A DNA stretch of 64,000 bases from NCBI RefSeq assembly GCF_030445035.2, contig NC_080689.1, positions 26,379,278-26,443,277 on the forward strand, given 5' to 3'. This stretch comes from Dasypus novemcinctus (Eukaryota > Chordata > Mammalia > Cingulata > Dasypodidae). How positions within the stretch are numbered: position 1 is the stretch's first letter; every line of letters starts with the position of its first letter. The notes beneath the pieces were generated by a model. It saw only the letters and a program-made list of their open reading frames with translations, had not been told where the DNA came from and did no database searches. The translations under genes and the position numbers were made by a program. This document shows, piece after piece, positions 45,411 to 56,931 of this stretch.

Positions 45411-46201
45411 AGTCTAAGAAAAACATTAATTTTGCATTCTACTCCATTACATATCAATGTTTTAATATGAAAATAAAGTCTTTCCCCCTCCAGAGTCCCC
45501 AAATCTTTGACTCAAACAGATGCTTTGCCAAGATATGCACCACCCATATTCTGGTTTCTCTTGCCACTTGGAAAGGGACCTAAAAGACTGTCACCACAGA
45601 GGATAGAAGCCCTGTCTATCATTACACAGAAATTAACCCATCTCTCTTGTGTACTCATTACTGACATACAGTAGCTTCTGATGAACATAAGAAAAATAGA
45701 CAATAAAAATCTGCCTTGGTAGTTCTTAGTTCTTTGGTTTGGGGGAGAAGATAAGGGAATTGGGGATGGTCACAGACCCCTTTGAGAATCTGATGAAAGC
45801 TCTGAACCCTTTCTCCAGGATAATGTGCATATTTGTAAGCACACGATTTTACCTACTGAAATTTCAGGGTTTATGGATCAGGTTAAGAATATTTGGTATA
45901 ATTATTGATGAAACTGACTTCCAGTTAACAGTAATCTTTAGAGCCTATATTCTACCTTATTATGCAGGTGAGTAAATACGAATTCACTGAAAAGAGGGAA
46001 AAATGGGGTCAGTTGAAAGGTTCAGAACAGAGGCTTGATGCCACACTCCAGGAGTTGGTTTTACACAGATGGTTAAGCCATGTATGTCCAGAAATAACAT
46101 TTTCAATGTCAAGGCAGGACAAGTGAGATAAAGTTGCAACACCATCTGGTGAGCTACTACCACAGAAAATGAATGAAAATATTGCCACAGAAATGGCTCA
46201 C
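45411..46201. other. DHX57 intron, unassigned plus hAT-like remnant
   Basis: 45760-45890 (TGGTCACAGACCCCTTTGAG, TGGATCAGGTTAAGAATA) looks like half of a hAT-type MER element. The rest is not assigned. Confidence 0.4.
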
Positions 46202-46285
46202 CTGAAGAACTCTTCCTGACAAGAAGTTTTGTCTGCAGTAATTAAAACTTGCACGTACACCTTCTTTTGTACTTAGCCGCCATCC
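46202..46285 (-). CDS. DHX57: DHX57 exon (28 residues)
   Basis: The acceptor TTTAG precedes GGA TGG CGG. Encodes GWRLSTKEGVRASFNYCRQN plus FLSGRVLQ, with donor GTGAGC. It continues the 'LLQAYKGW' junction from the previous exon. The NYCRQNFLS motif is characteristic of the helical bundle in this helicase subfamily. Phase 0 at both ends. Confidence 0.95.
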
Positions 46286-46347
46286 CTAAATTTTGGAGAA
46301 AACCATATTGAACTTACAGTCTTTAGCTCTAACACTTGTAATAACCC

Positions 46348-46435
46348 TCAGCTATTATTTTTTTTTATTTTTTATTTTTTAAGATTTATTCTTTATTTAT
46401 TTCTCTCCCCTCCCCCCCAAGTGGTCTGCTCTCTG
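46348..46435 (-). repeat. Truncated DAS-type SINE tail inside a 172-bp intron
   Basis: Only the tail-side ~85 bases remain (CTCTCCCCTCCCCCCCAAGTGG, T-rich beside it). It lies 23-110 bases past the donor at 46457 and takes up about half of the intron 46286-46457. It is on the same strand as DHX57. Confidence 0.75.
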
Positions 46436-46457
46436 AACTATTAAGTTATGTACTTAC

Positions 46458-46553
46458 CTTATATGCTTGTAAAAGGGCCAGATAGTCACTGTTTGCGAAT
46501 GCAAATTCCAGCTTTTTCTGGTTAGCTTCCTCTTTTTTATCCCAGGGAGATAC
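46458..46553 (-). CDS. DHX57: DHX57 exon (32 residues), ratchet region
   Basis: The acceptor TTCAG precedes GTA TCT CCC TGG. Encodes VSPWDKKEEANQKKLEFAFA plus NSDYLALLQAYK, with donor GTAAGT. The SDYLALLQAY motif is the usual DEAH HA2/ratchet signature (S/GDxLxLLxxY). Phase 0 at both ends. The following intron is very short (172 bases). Confidence 0.96.
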
Positions 46554-47369
46554 CTGAACAAGGAAAATCTGATTTGAAGCACACACTTTATCTCAAGGAA
46601 CTTACACAGCACTTACCTACTGCTCAAGCCAGGTGCCAGGGGCAAAGCGCTTTATGTGGAACAAAGTGTACTCATTATTGTGTGACTGATTAAAGGCAAT
46701 TATCGTGGCAACTGGCAAGCCAACAGTCTCGTTTGTCCTTGTGGGTCTATCTGCCCACTCAAAATAAGCTCTCCTGGGTCCTTTAGTTCTAAGTGGCATG
46801 ATGCCATCAAAGACCCACTCATTCTAAAAGCTGATCTAAAAATCTGTTAACTGTGGTATCTTATCTATGTTTTACAGATGCTTCATCTTCTGTATTTGAG
46901 TCTCCTCTATTTCTATATCCATAAATAATGCTTTCCCCCATTTTCATAATGTTTACAGGTCCTCATTTTCTCTACAAATTTGCAAAATTTACAGAGAACA
47001 TAATTTTCACCCCCCTTCCCCCGAAGTTTAGTTCTTGAATTCATCGATGTGCCTCTGCTTTCTCAGGTTCTAAGGATTCCAGCATGAGCTGAAGTAACTC
47101 CTTATAAAATAAACAATGAATTCTTAGAGTATTCCAATAAAAGAAAATGGTCAGTGAGAGGTTTATTCAGGTGATTGAAGAAACAGGCAATACAGGCCCT
47201 GCCCCAATATTGATCCTGTGTGGCTTGAGCAAGTTACCTTACCACTTCTGGGCCTTGGTTTTGTCTTCTCTTGTGAAATGAAGGGGCTGCACTGAGATCT
47301 TTTTGCATATCTCAGTGTTTACAATTCAATGAAGTGAAACACTGATAGTACAGAAAATGATTACATCTA
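46554..47369. other. DHX57 intron with a MIR-like SINE
   Basis: 47205-47330 (CTTGAGCAAGTTACCTTACC, TCTTGTGAAATGAAGGGGC) matches the MIR core and 3' region. 46617-46799 and the rest are unassigned. Confidence 0.5.
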
Positions 47370-48522
47370 CCCCACTACATAAGATAAGTCATGGAAAAAT
47401 AAAGGGAGAGTAACACTCCACCCAGTAACAACAGAATATACATTCTTCTTCAGTGTACAGGGAATATTCTCCAAGACTAGGAGAACATGCTAGGCCATTA
47501 AACAAATCTCCATAAATTTAAAAGGATTGAAATAATACAAACTATGTCCCCCAACCATAATGGAATGAAATTAGCAATTAATAACAGAAATCCAGCAACA
47601 TATAAAAAGAATTATACATCATGCCGAAGTGGGATTTATTCCAAGAATGCAAGCTTGATTTAACATCTGGAAGTCAATATAATGTACGTTAGCAACAGAA
47701 TATAAAACAAAAAACATATGATACTCTCAATAGATGCACAAGAAGCATTTGACAAAATGCCATACTCTTTTATTATAAAAGCACTCAACAAACTAGGAAG
47801 GGAAGGAAGCTTCCCCAGCCTGAAAAGGGCATCTAAAGAAAAGACAGCTAGCATCAGACTTAATGGTGAAAAACTGCACGCTTTCCCCCTCTGTTCAGGA
47901 ATAAGACAAAGATGTCCACTGTTGCTGCTTCTATTCAATATTGTACTAGAGGTTCTACTTAGGGCAATTAGGCAAGAAAACAAAATAAAAGATTGGAAAG
48001 GAAAAGGCAAAATTATCTCTACTTACAGATGACATAATCCTGTATATAGAAAATCCTAAAGAATCCATTAAAAAACTGGGAATAAAAAAGGTTCAGCAAG
48101 TTTGAAAGATATAATCAATATATAAAAATCAATTGTATTTCTGTATACTTGTAATGAACAATCTGAAAATGAAATAAGAAAACAATCTGATAAAGTTTTG
48201 GTTTGGCATGGGTAATAAATTACATATTTATATGCAAAAAAAGAGAAAACAATTCGATTTATAAAAGCATCAAAAAAAACCAGTGAGAAATAAATTTAAC
48301 AAAAGTACAAAACTTTACTCTGAAAACTATGAAATATTATTGAGAGAAATTAAAGAAGATGTAAATAAATGGAAAGACATCCCATGCTCATTGATCAAAA
48401 GACTTACTATTATTAAGATGGCAATACTCTCCAAATTTATGTACAAATTCAACACAATCCCTATTAGAATCCTAATTGGCTTCTTTGTAATATTTGACAA
48501 GCTGATTCTAAAATCCATATAC

Positions 48523-48928
48523 AGGGAAGCGGGCTTGGCCCAGTGGTTAGGGCGTCCATCTACCACATGGGAGGTCCACGGTTCAGACCTCAGGCCTCCT
48601 TGACTGGTGTGCAGCTGGCCCACGTGCAGTGCTGATGCACGCAAGGAGTGCCGTGCCACGCAGGGGTGTCCCCGTGTAGGGGAGCCCCACATGCAAGGAG
48701 TGCGCCCCATAAGGAGAGCCACCCAGCATGAAAGAAAGTGTAACCTGCCCAAGAATGGCACCGCACACACGGAGAGCTGACGCAACAAAAAGAAACACAG
48801 ATTCCCGTGCCGCTGACAACGACAGAAGCGGACAAAGAACACGCAGCAAATAGACACAGAGAACAGACAACTGGGGCGGGGGGGTGGGGGGAAGGGGAGA
48901 GAAATAAACAAAAATAATAATAATAAAA
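48523..48928 (+). repeat. DAS-type SINE
   Basis: Head GGGAAGCGGGCTTGGCCCAG, box B-like GGTTCAGACCT. AAAATCCATATACA occurs before it and again after it, the target duplication in ORF2. Confidence 0.9.
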
Positions 48929-49427
48929 TAAAATCCATATACAAATGCAAGGGACAGAATAGCCAAAACAATCTCGAAAAAAGAAGAACAGAGTTGGAGG
49001 ACTCACATTGCCTGATTTAAAAATTTACTACAAAGCTACAATAATCAAGACTGTGGTACTGGCATAAGGATAGACATAATCAATGGAATAAAACTGAGTC
49101 CAGAAATAAACCTATATATCTATGATTAAATGATTTTCAACAAGGGTGCCAAGTTCATACGATGGGGAAAAAACAGTCTTTTCAACAAATGGTGCTGGGA
49201 CATCTGGATAGCCATATGCAATGAAGTTGGACCCTTACCTCGCACCATATACAAAATTAACTCAAAACTGATCAATGACCTAAATGTAAGAATTAAAACT
49301 CTTACAAGGAAACATAGGGGTAAATCTTTAGGACCTTGGATTTGGCAGTGGATCCTTAGCTATGACACCAAAAGCATGAGCAACAAAAGAAAATTAGAAT
49401 ATAATCACCAGAAAACTGAAAGCTGAG

Positions 49428-50095
49428 GGTTAATCTGTGCAGAATTGGTAAAAAAAAGTTGTTTGTAAATCTTTGGAAATGTATAGAAATGGTGGAAGCA
49501 CATCACAGTGTTTATAACTAGCAGAGCTATTATATGGGTATGACAGTGATTGAAAGGAAAGTTTAAGGGCATTATTAGAAGGAAAGCTAAAAAATTAAAC
49601 ATGGTGAATTTTATTTAAAAATTATTTTAATTTAAAAATTTTAATTTAAAATTTAATTTAAAAATTAAAATAGTGAAACTTCATGTGAAATACGAATATG
49701 GGTAATATTGCACATATAAGACTGTCTTTACAACTATAAAAACAAATAAACTAGAGAGACGAGGGAAACAAGTAACATCAAAACCATAAAATTCCAGGTA
49801 AGATTAGGTGTGCTCTGATTTATAGCTAAAAGTAGGAATAAACCTAAGTTTCATTTCTTCTTTTAATTTCAGGGGGATTATTGTTTGGGAAAGGTATTGG
49901 GTGAATGTTTTACTGTTTCTCAACATCAGTCATGCCCTGATGATCCCAGCAATCTAATGTCTTATGTTCTAAGATATGTCTCAAACCTAGTAAATAAAAA
50001 CTCTTGTAAGTTCATGGATAGTTGTCATTTATATAATAATCATTACAGACTCAATTATTTCCCTATTTTAAGTATGCGGTTTTCTGACTGCTTAC
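49428..50095 (+). mobile_element. L1 3' UTR fragment with low-complexity AT stretch
   Basis: TAAATCTTTGGAAATGTATAG is the reverse complement of the L1 3' region at about 1860-1875. 49615-49672 is a run of AATTTAAAAATT-type words. Confidence 0.55.
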
Positions 50096-50292
50096 GATAA
50101 TATCTATCAAACATAAAATGAGATTCTGCATTAAAAGTAAATTCTTCAACTCAATAATGAGAAGACAGCCTGATTAAAATATGGGCAAAGGATCTGAATA
50201 GACATTTCTCCAAAGAAGATATACAAATGGTCAATAAGCACATGAAAAGATGTTAAACATCATTAAAGAAATGTAAATCAAAACCACAATGA

Positions 50293-50697
50293 GGGAGAAG
50301 CAGACTTGGCCCGGTGGTTAGGGCATCCCTCTACCACATGGGAGGTCTGCGGTTCAAACCTTGGGCCTCCTTGACCTGTGTGGAGCTGGCCCATACGCAG
50401 TGCTGATGCGTGCCAGGAGTGCCGTGCCAAGCAGTGGTGTCCCCACGTAGGGGAGCCCCACGTGCAAGGAGTGCACCCTGTAAGGAGAGCCACCCAGTGC
50501 AAAAGAAAGTGCAGCCTGCCCAGGAATGGCGCCACACACACGGAGAACTGACACAACAAGATGACACAACAAAAAAGAAACAGATTCCCATGCCGCTGAC
50601 AACAACAGAAGCGGACAAAGAAGTACAGCAGCAAATAGACACAGAGAACAGACAACTGGGGTAGGGAAGGGGAGAGAAAACAAACAAACAAGCAAAC
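50293..50697 (+). repeat. DAS-type SINE
   Basis: Head GGGAGAAGCAGACTTGGCCC, box B GGTTCAAACC at about 50352. AAACC(C)ACAATGAG occurs before and after it. Confidence 0.9.
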
Positions 50698-50865
50698 AAA
50701 ACAAACCCACAATGAGATACCACTTCATACCCACTAAGCTGGTTATAATAAAAAGTCAGATGATAATGTGTTGGCAAGGATACAGAGAAAGCAAAACCAT
50801 GATATATAGCTAGTAGGAATGTAAAATGATGCAGCCTGGTAGTTCCTCAAAAAGTTAGACATGTA

Positions 50866-51475
50866 GTCAATCCTTGTTATTCAAGAATTCTGTATTTATG
50901 AATATACTTACTTGATAAAACGTATCTGTAAATCCAAAATCAATACTTGCAGTGTTTTTGTAGTCAATTGTGGACAAGCGCAGAATGGTGAAAACTTACT
51001 GTGTGTGCTCTGGGTGTGGTTGAACAAGGTGATGCTTTGCCTTCTTGTTTCAGCTCTCATAACAAGTGTTCCTTTTGCAATCTATTTAGTGCCACGTTTT
51101 TCATATTTCTGTGCTTTTTGTTGGTGATTTTACTGTGTAAAATATAGTCCTAAACTTCTGTATAGGGTCCTAAGTGCAAGAAGACTTTGATGTGTCTTAC
51201 GGAGAAAACATGCGTGTTAGAGAAGCTTCATTTAGGCAGGAGTTAGTGCTGTTGGCCATGAGTTCAATGATAATAAATCAACAATTTATATTAAATGAGG
51301 TGTCTTTGAACAGAAACACACATTAAACAAGGTTGTGCATTGATCTGTTGGCTCACAGGAAACTAACCCTGCATTACCTGTAGGAGCAATGCTTCAGCAT
51401 TCACTACTTCAGGGTTTGTGGTGACTACAGAACATAACTCCTGTGAAACTGTGAATAATGAGAATCAACTGTAGT
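50866..51475. mobile_element. TA-flanked DNA transposon fossil, Tigger/mariner-like
   Basis: Left end AGTCAATCCTTGTTATTCAA and the reverse complement of the right end AGTTGATTCTCATTATTCAC match at 15 of 20 positions. Each end is bordered by TA (CATG-TA and CTG-TA). It interrupts L1 3' text that is continuous without it. About 610 bases and no transposase frame, so non-autonomous. Confidence 0.7.
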
Positions 51476-52249
51476 GTTATAATTTGATCCAGCAATTCCA
51501 CTCCTCAGTATATAACCAAGGGAAATGAAACATATCCACACAAAAATTTGTACACAATTGTTTATAGCAGTATCATTCATAATATAATAAAAAGGTAGAA
51601 ACAACCCAAATGTTCATTAACTGATGAATGGATAAACAAAATGTGGTATATTCATTTCATGGAATATTATTTGGCCACAATCAGAAATGAAGTACTGATA
51701 CATGCTACAACGTGGATGAGCCTTGAAAACATTATGCTAAGTGAAAGAAGTCAGTCACAAAAGACCATGTTAAAAAAAGAGACCACATAATATGAGTCCA
51801 TTAACACAAAATGTCTAGAGTAGGCAAATAAATTGAGTCATAAAATAGATTTGTGATTGCGTAGGGCTAGGGTATGTGGGGCTAGGGGCACAGAGAAGTG
51901 AAAGGGTTTCTTTATGAGGTCATAAAAATGTTCTAAAATTGATTGTGGTGAATGGCTGCATATAACTGTAAAAACTACTGAAACTGGAAACTAAAGACAA
52001 TTGAATCATATTCTTTAAATGAGTGAATTGTATGGTATGTGAATTATATTTCAATAAAGCTATTTTTTTTTTAAAGGCAAAAAATAAAAATAAAAAAATA
52101 AAGGCAAGAATGGTCCCAATGAATCAAATTAATTTACTGCCTTTCAAAATATGCAGGGGCACCTTTTGTTTGCTTGCATTTTCCGATTTTTCCATAATGA
52201 GCAAACACAGCAGATATCATAAAAAGAAGTTAATCATTTAGCTCACTAG

Positions 52250-52445
52250 TTGTTAGTCTTTTATTTGGGGCATGGACCTTTCTGAGGATTGGATGAAAGT
52301 TAAGAACATTCTGTCCTGAAAAATTCACATAAAACAGATTTCATAAAAAATTTTTTAAAGGGCTCTCTGTAAAACACCTGCTGAAAGCCACTCATGGCCC
52401 CCTTGAGAGACTTATGAACTCCAGTTTAGATGAATGGGGTTTACT
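52250..52445. mobile_element. hAT-like MER remnant ending beside a DHX57 donor
   Basis: TTTGGGGCATGGACCTTTCTGAGG and GAAAGCCACTCATGGCCCCC recall the 'wrong-side' ends of hAT-type MER elements. Assignment is weak. It stops just before the donor at 52448. Confidence 0.4.
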
Positions 52446-52448
52446 TAC

Positions 52449-52725
52449 AAAAGGAGACTTAAAGGCCAAACTGGCAGCAATGGTGAGAGCAGGATCCAAA
52501 CAGCGGAAGATGGACCCAAACAGCATCAATTTGCCGATTCTCACATCCACAGGCAGAGAGGCCAAATGATACCCTAAAGGTGTCAATTTTTCATCTTGAG
52601 TTAATGCTCCTAAGTCTCGTAATCGTATTTTTGAGGCACGGAGAGATTCAGAATGTGGAGGTTCAATGAGCCGAGAGAATACAGACTGGAGGTTATGAGT
52701 GTTAAACATCTCTAAAATTTTAATT
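52449..52725 (-). CDS. DHX57: DHX57 exon, HA2 / winged-helix region (92 residues)
   Basis: The acceptor TTTTCAG precedes A|ATT AAA ATT, completing an Arg codon split AG|A with the previous exon. 92 residues follow, from IKILEMFNTHNLQSVFSRLI to LTIAASLAFKSPF. The donor is GTAAGT. LTPLGYHLASLPVDVRIGK is the classic HA2 signature of DEAH helicases. LRDLGAL is the end of the winged helix. No stop or shift. The following exon starts with VSPWD, as in DHX57. Confidence 0.97.
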
Positions 52726-53628
52726 CTGAAAAAAGAAAACAAAATAATAGTTTGTCAATCTTATTTCTGGTGGGGTGACACAGAAGAGTAAGATAACTTT
52801 TTTCTTCAGTGAGTATATTTGTAATTTCCAAGTCAGATGCTCTAATAAATCAGACAGTGCTTGCTTAAATAAAATTTTTAAAAATCGCTGTTGACAATTT
52901 CTCCTAACAATAAACTATAGAAACACTCTCAGATTCAGAATTTGATAAAACTCTGCATAAACTTTCAAAATGCTCTTTCTATATCAGTAGGTTCAAATTA
53001 TGTACTAAAATTCAAATGATCTACTTTTTCCTACATCTGCTAATTGTCTATAAAATTAATCTGCATTGAGTCCTGCCTTTTGATAGTTCTTAAATTAGTT
53101 ACTGTTTTAAATTATGAACTTAAGCAACTTTTCAGAAGAGACAATTCTAACACACATAACATTTTATTTACCTCACTTCCAATTCCATTCTCTGCTGTCA
53201 AGCTATAGACCTACAGTATTACATTTTTCTGAATGTGTTCCTATTTGGTGCCTAGCCTTTTTAAGGTGTCTCACTTTACAATATGCATTGTCAAAATCTA
53301 CTTATTGAAATTTCAAATGGTTAAAAAAATATATGGATGCACCATGTTGCCCTATATAATTTATCTATCTCTCTAGTGCTGTATATTCAAGTTGCTTTTA
53401 AACGATATGGTTAAAAAAAATTACATTTTCCTCTTCTCTCACCCTCCACATTGGCCAATCAACTTCTGCTTTCTTGGTTTACAAATGTCTTCTTAAATGC
53501 TAAACTCTATTTTGGGGTCCTCTGCAATATAAGAGATCATTGTATGCAGAAATTTTAAAATAAGAGTAAAGGCAAACCAAAGAGCTCTTTCTTTGCAAAT
53601 GATTTAGTTCATTCACATTCAAAAAAAA
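52726..53628. other. DHX57 intron, AT-rich, nothing recognised
   Basis: No repeat or exon recognised. A minor frame at 53114-53308 has no family resemblance. Confidence 0.4.
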
Positions 53629-53714
53629 ATTTTTTTAAGGAGGTACTGGGGATTGAACCCGGGACCTTGTATGTAAGAAGCAGGTGCTTAACCACCGACC
53701 ATACTCGCTCCTCA
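53629..53714 (-). repeat. Short monomeric tRNA-SINE, antisense
   Basis: T-rich tail, then GGGGATTGAACCCGGGACC and GTGCTTAACCACCGACCAT. It is the best conserved box B of the short family. Confidence 0.8.
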
Positions 53715-53820
53715 CATATCCACTCTTAACATTTCTATTAGGAACAAGAAAACATGGAACTTTACAGGTTAAAAAGCATTTAGACGTTTTCGGAAACAGA
53801 ATACAAAAATCAAGATGTAC

Positions 53821-54021
53821 CTCAGACACAGCTGTTCCAGTGGCACTCTTTGCATTTCTGGTAGCTGCTGCTTTAAAAGCTGGTGACTATAGTGATGGCT
53901 AGTGAATAAATGGAAGCAGACCCCAGAAGCAACACGGCCTGCTCGGCCTTTCCTTTGTAGAGCATTAGCTTGAGACACAAAAGTGTCCTCTAGACTTTCC
54001 ATCCCTTTGCTGGCATCGTAT
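53821..54021 (-). CDS. DHX57: DHX57 exon with helicase motif VI
   Basis: The acceptor TTTTTAG precedes A|TAC GAT GCC. 66 full codons follow, from YDASKGMESLEDTFVSQANA to VPLEQLCL, then AG of a split Arg codon and donor GTACAT. QRKGRAGR is helicase motif VI (QRxGRxGR), whose arginines sense the ATP gamma-phosphate in DEAH proteins. The exon is the most upstream one in the window; the exon coding the STNIAETS motif V would be beyond 64000. The poly(T)-rich acceptor is preceded by a poly(A) stretch on the plus strand (54030-54048). Confidence 0.97.
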
Positions 54022-54049
54022 CTAAAAATTAAAAAAAAAAAAAAAAAAA

Positions 54050-54443
54050 GTTAGTTATGCTAAGGGATGTGGAGCTTTTCTTCTTGGAGTAATGAAATAG
54101 TTCTAAAATCTTTTGTGATGATGAATGCACAATATTGTGATTATACTAAAACCCACCGACTATACACTTTGAATAGATGATATGGTATGTGAATACATGT
54201 CAATAAAACTGCTTAATAAATGAATAATTGTGTAAGAACAGCCAGAAATAGCAGCTATATACAGTAGAGGAAACAGATTTTGAGAGGTGAAGAATTTTCT
54301 TGTTATTTTTGAAATAATGAAAATGCTGTAATAATGATTGATGTGATGACTGCACAACTTTGTGATTATATCAAATACCACTGACTGTACACTTTGGAAG
54401 AATTAAATGCTTTATTAATATGTACCAGAAAAATTGATTTGTG
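54050..54443 (+). mobile_element. L1 3' UTR fragment
   Basis: Same two-block end as 38330-39118 (GTGATTATACTAAAACCCAC, ATGTGAATACATGTCAATAA, TTTATTAATATGTACC). It stops at the border of the next L1. Confidence 0.65.
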
Positions 54444-56855
54444 GGACTTCTGGGAAGATGGGGGACTAGAAAGACACAGGACTCTCTTCTCCAGAAAAAG
54501 AGCTAGAGGACAGGCTGAAACAGCCTAGAAAAAGACCTTCCAGGGTTTAGGACCCCAGGCGAAGGCTGGACACTGCCCAGAGGAGAGAGGGACAAAGGAG
54601 GGAAATCCTGACCACAGAACTGTGAGCCGAAACCAGTGGCTGCTGCTGCAGGTACTATCGCCCCACACTAAAGACACTTTAAAATTCTTGGGCCTCTGGG
54701 CCTGTGACTACAGACAAAGGGGGCTCCAGGGACCAACTACCACAAGAGAAGGGATAGAGAGGGACACAGCCTAATGCAGGTTCAGCTTCTGACCCACAAA
54801 TTTGGTCTGCTGTGTCCCATGAACCCTTCCAGGCTAGGTGGGACCACACTCTGGTTTGCATTGGAGCTGGGGAAGGACTGGAGAAATATGACCCTCACAA
54901 CCTGCCTCTCTTGTAGCTGGGACTGATTGCTGAGGAGCCCCAGGAAAGAGGAGAGAGAGGGACACAGTCTAAAGCTGACTCTGCTTTTGACTCACAAATT
55001 TGGTCTGCCACGTCCCACCAGCCCTTCCAGGCTGGGTGGGGCTGCGCCATTCTTTGTCTGGGAGGAGCTGGCAAGGGGCTAAAGATATTCAACCCTACCA
55101 ATCTTCTTCTCTACTTACAGGAACTGATTGTTGAGGATTCAGAGGGGAATGGAAATATTTCTGATCTGGGAAAAGGGAGGGGGCTGCCAGAGATGGTTGG
55201 CAAACTGTCTCAGAGAGTTTGAATTACAAGGCTCATAGCCTCTAGACAGGAAGCTCCATGACACTGATCCGGTCTGTGTTGCAACAAATACACAACAACC
55301 AGGCATTGAACTGAGAGCTGTCAAAGAGTGCCATCTGCTGGCAGACCAAGGAAGTACATGCAACGAAATTAAAAGGAAGCAGAAGAGGCCTTTTCCCGTC
55401 TCTATAGACTCCCTCCTTAAGGCTCTAGGAAGTGACTCTACAACCAATTACTGGGTCCAGTGCCCAGTTTTGAGCAACCAGCAGGGCAATCCTAACTATC
55501 CAGGTTGAGCCAAGAATCACACAGCAGTGGTAACACACAGCCTCCTGCCATTAAATATCTACAAAAGAGAAAGAAACTGAGCATCTAAGTAAATTACATC
55601 CTAATCAGATGCCTAGATATCAGCAAAAAATTATGAGCCATACTAAGAAAATAGAAGACATGGCCCAAGAAAAGTAATATGTCAAATCCCCAGAAGAGAT
55701 GCAGAATTTGAGAACTAATCGGCAAGATATGCACAAATTTCTAAAATCAAATTAATGAGTTGAAAGACAATAGGATCAAAGAGATAAATGACATCAAGAA
55801 GACATTAGTGAGCACAAAGAAGAATTTGAACAGAAAAGTAACAGAGCTCATGGGAATGAAAGACACAATAGGTGAGATCAAAAACACATCTGAGGCATAC
55901 AACAGCAGATGCAAAATGATAGAAGAAAGAATAAATGATACTGAAAACAGGACAGCTAAAATTGAAGAGTAAAAAGAATGGAAAAAATTGGGCAGGGTCT
56001 CAAAGAGTTGAATGACAACACAAAACGCAAAAACATGTGTCATGGGAGTTTCAGAAGGACAAGAGAAGGGAAAGGGGCAGAAAGAGTATTTGAGAAAATC
56101 ATAGCTGAAAATTTCCCAACTCTCACGAAAGAAATGAACTTACTTGTCCAAGAAGCACACTCTACCCCAATCAGAAAAAATCTAAACAGACCTATTCCAA
56201 GACACATACTACACAGAATGTCAAATGTCAAAGATAAAGAGAAAATTCTCAGAGCAGCAAGGGAGAAGCAAATATCATGTACAAAGGACATCCAGGTAGA
56301 CTTAGCATAGATTTCTCTTCAGAAACTAAGGAGGTGAGAAGACAGTGGTATGATACAATTAAGATAATGAAAAAAAAGAACTGCCAGCCGAGAATTTTTT
56401 ACCCAGCAAAATTGTCCTTCAAATATGAAGGTGAGTATAGAATATTCACAAACAAAAGAAACTAAGAGAGTTTGCAAAAAAAAACCAAACACCTTTGCAG
56501 GAAATATTAAAGGAAGCCTTAGAACCTGAAAAAAAAAAAAGATAGGAGAGACAGGCTTGGAGGAGAGTACAGAAGAAAGAATAGCATAAAAGACAACCAA
56601 AAGAGTAAAAAGACAGACAAAAATAAGATATGACATATGAAAACCAAAGAATAAAATGGAGGAAGTAAATAGTGCATTTACAGTAATATCATTGAATATG
56701 AATGGATTAAACTCCCCAATCAAAAGATACAGGTTGACAGAATGGATAAAAAAACACGAGCCCTCCATATGCTGCTTACAAGAAACTCACCTTAGACCCA
56801 GAGATACAAACTGGCTGAAAGTGAAAGGTTGGAAAAAGATACTCCACACAAATAG

Positions 56856-56931
56856 TAACCAGAAAAGAGCAGGGGTAGCTATACTAATATCAATAACCAG
56901 AAAAGAGCAGGGGTAGCTATACTAATATCAG
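56856..56931 (+). repeat. 38-bp tandem duplication in L1 ORF2
   Basis: Two copies starting TAACCAGAAAAGAGCAGGGG at 56856 and 56894. The period of 38 is not a multiple of three, so it shifts the endonuclease frame. Confidence 0.9.

Larger units (their letters stand above)
47370..52075 (+). mobile_element. L1 LINE, ORF2 to 3' end, antisense to DHX57, with insertions
   Basis: Endonuclease-end text at 47440-47560, reverse transcriptase at 47640-48520, C-terminal ORF2 at 48929-49425 and 50100-50292, and a 3' UTR ending with polyadenylation AATAAAGC near 52055. Frames are broken by several stops. Inserts: SINE 48523-48928, an L1 3' UTR piece 49428-50095, SINE 50293-50697 and a DNA transposon 50866-51475. 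Confidence 0.75.
17702..54021 (-). other. DHX57: DHX57 locus, 3' half (nine coding exons and introns)
   Basis: Nine minus-strand exons, joined by GT-AG introns in continuous phase, give about 448 residues of the C-terminal part of the DEAH-box RNA helicase DHX57 (about 1386 residues in human, from memory). Introns are 1095, 5895, 172, 2492, 670, 5738, 4790 and 14120 bases, from the upstream side down. The UBA, RWD and zinc-finger regions and helicase motifs I-V would be on exons beyond 64000. No frameshift or internal stop was found, so the gene looks intact here. Confidence 0.93.

Noticed and set aside
45215-45583. 122-codon frame on the plus strand in an intron
   Set aside because: It runs through an L2 fragment and unassigned DNA, has no family resemblance, and is antisense to DHX57.
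56656-56916. Intact L1 endonuclease gene
   Set aside because: The frame ends within the 38-bp duplication, and later ORF2 segments are in other frames with stops.
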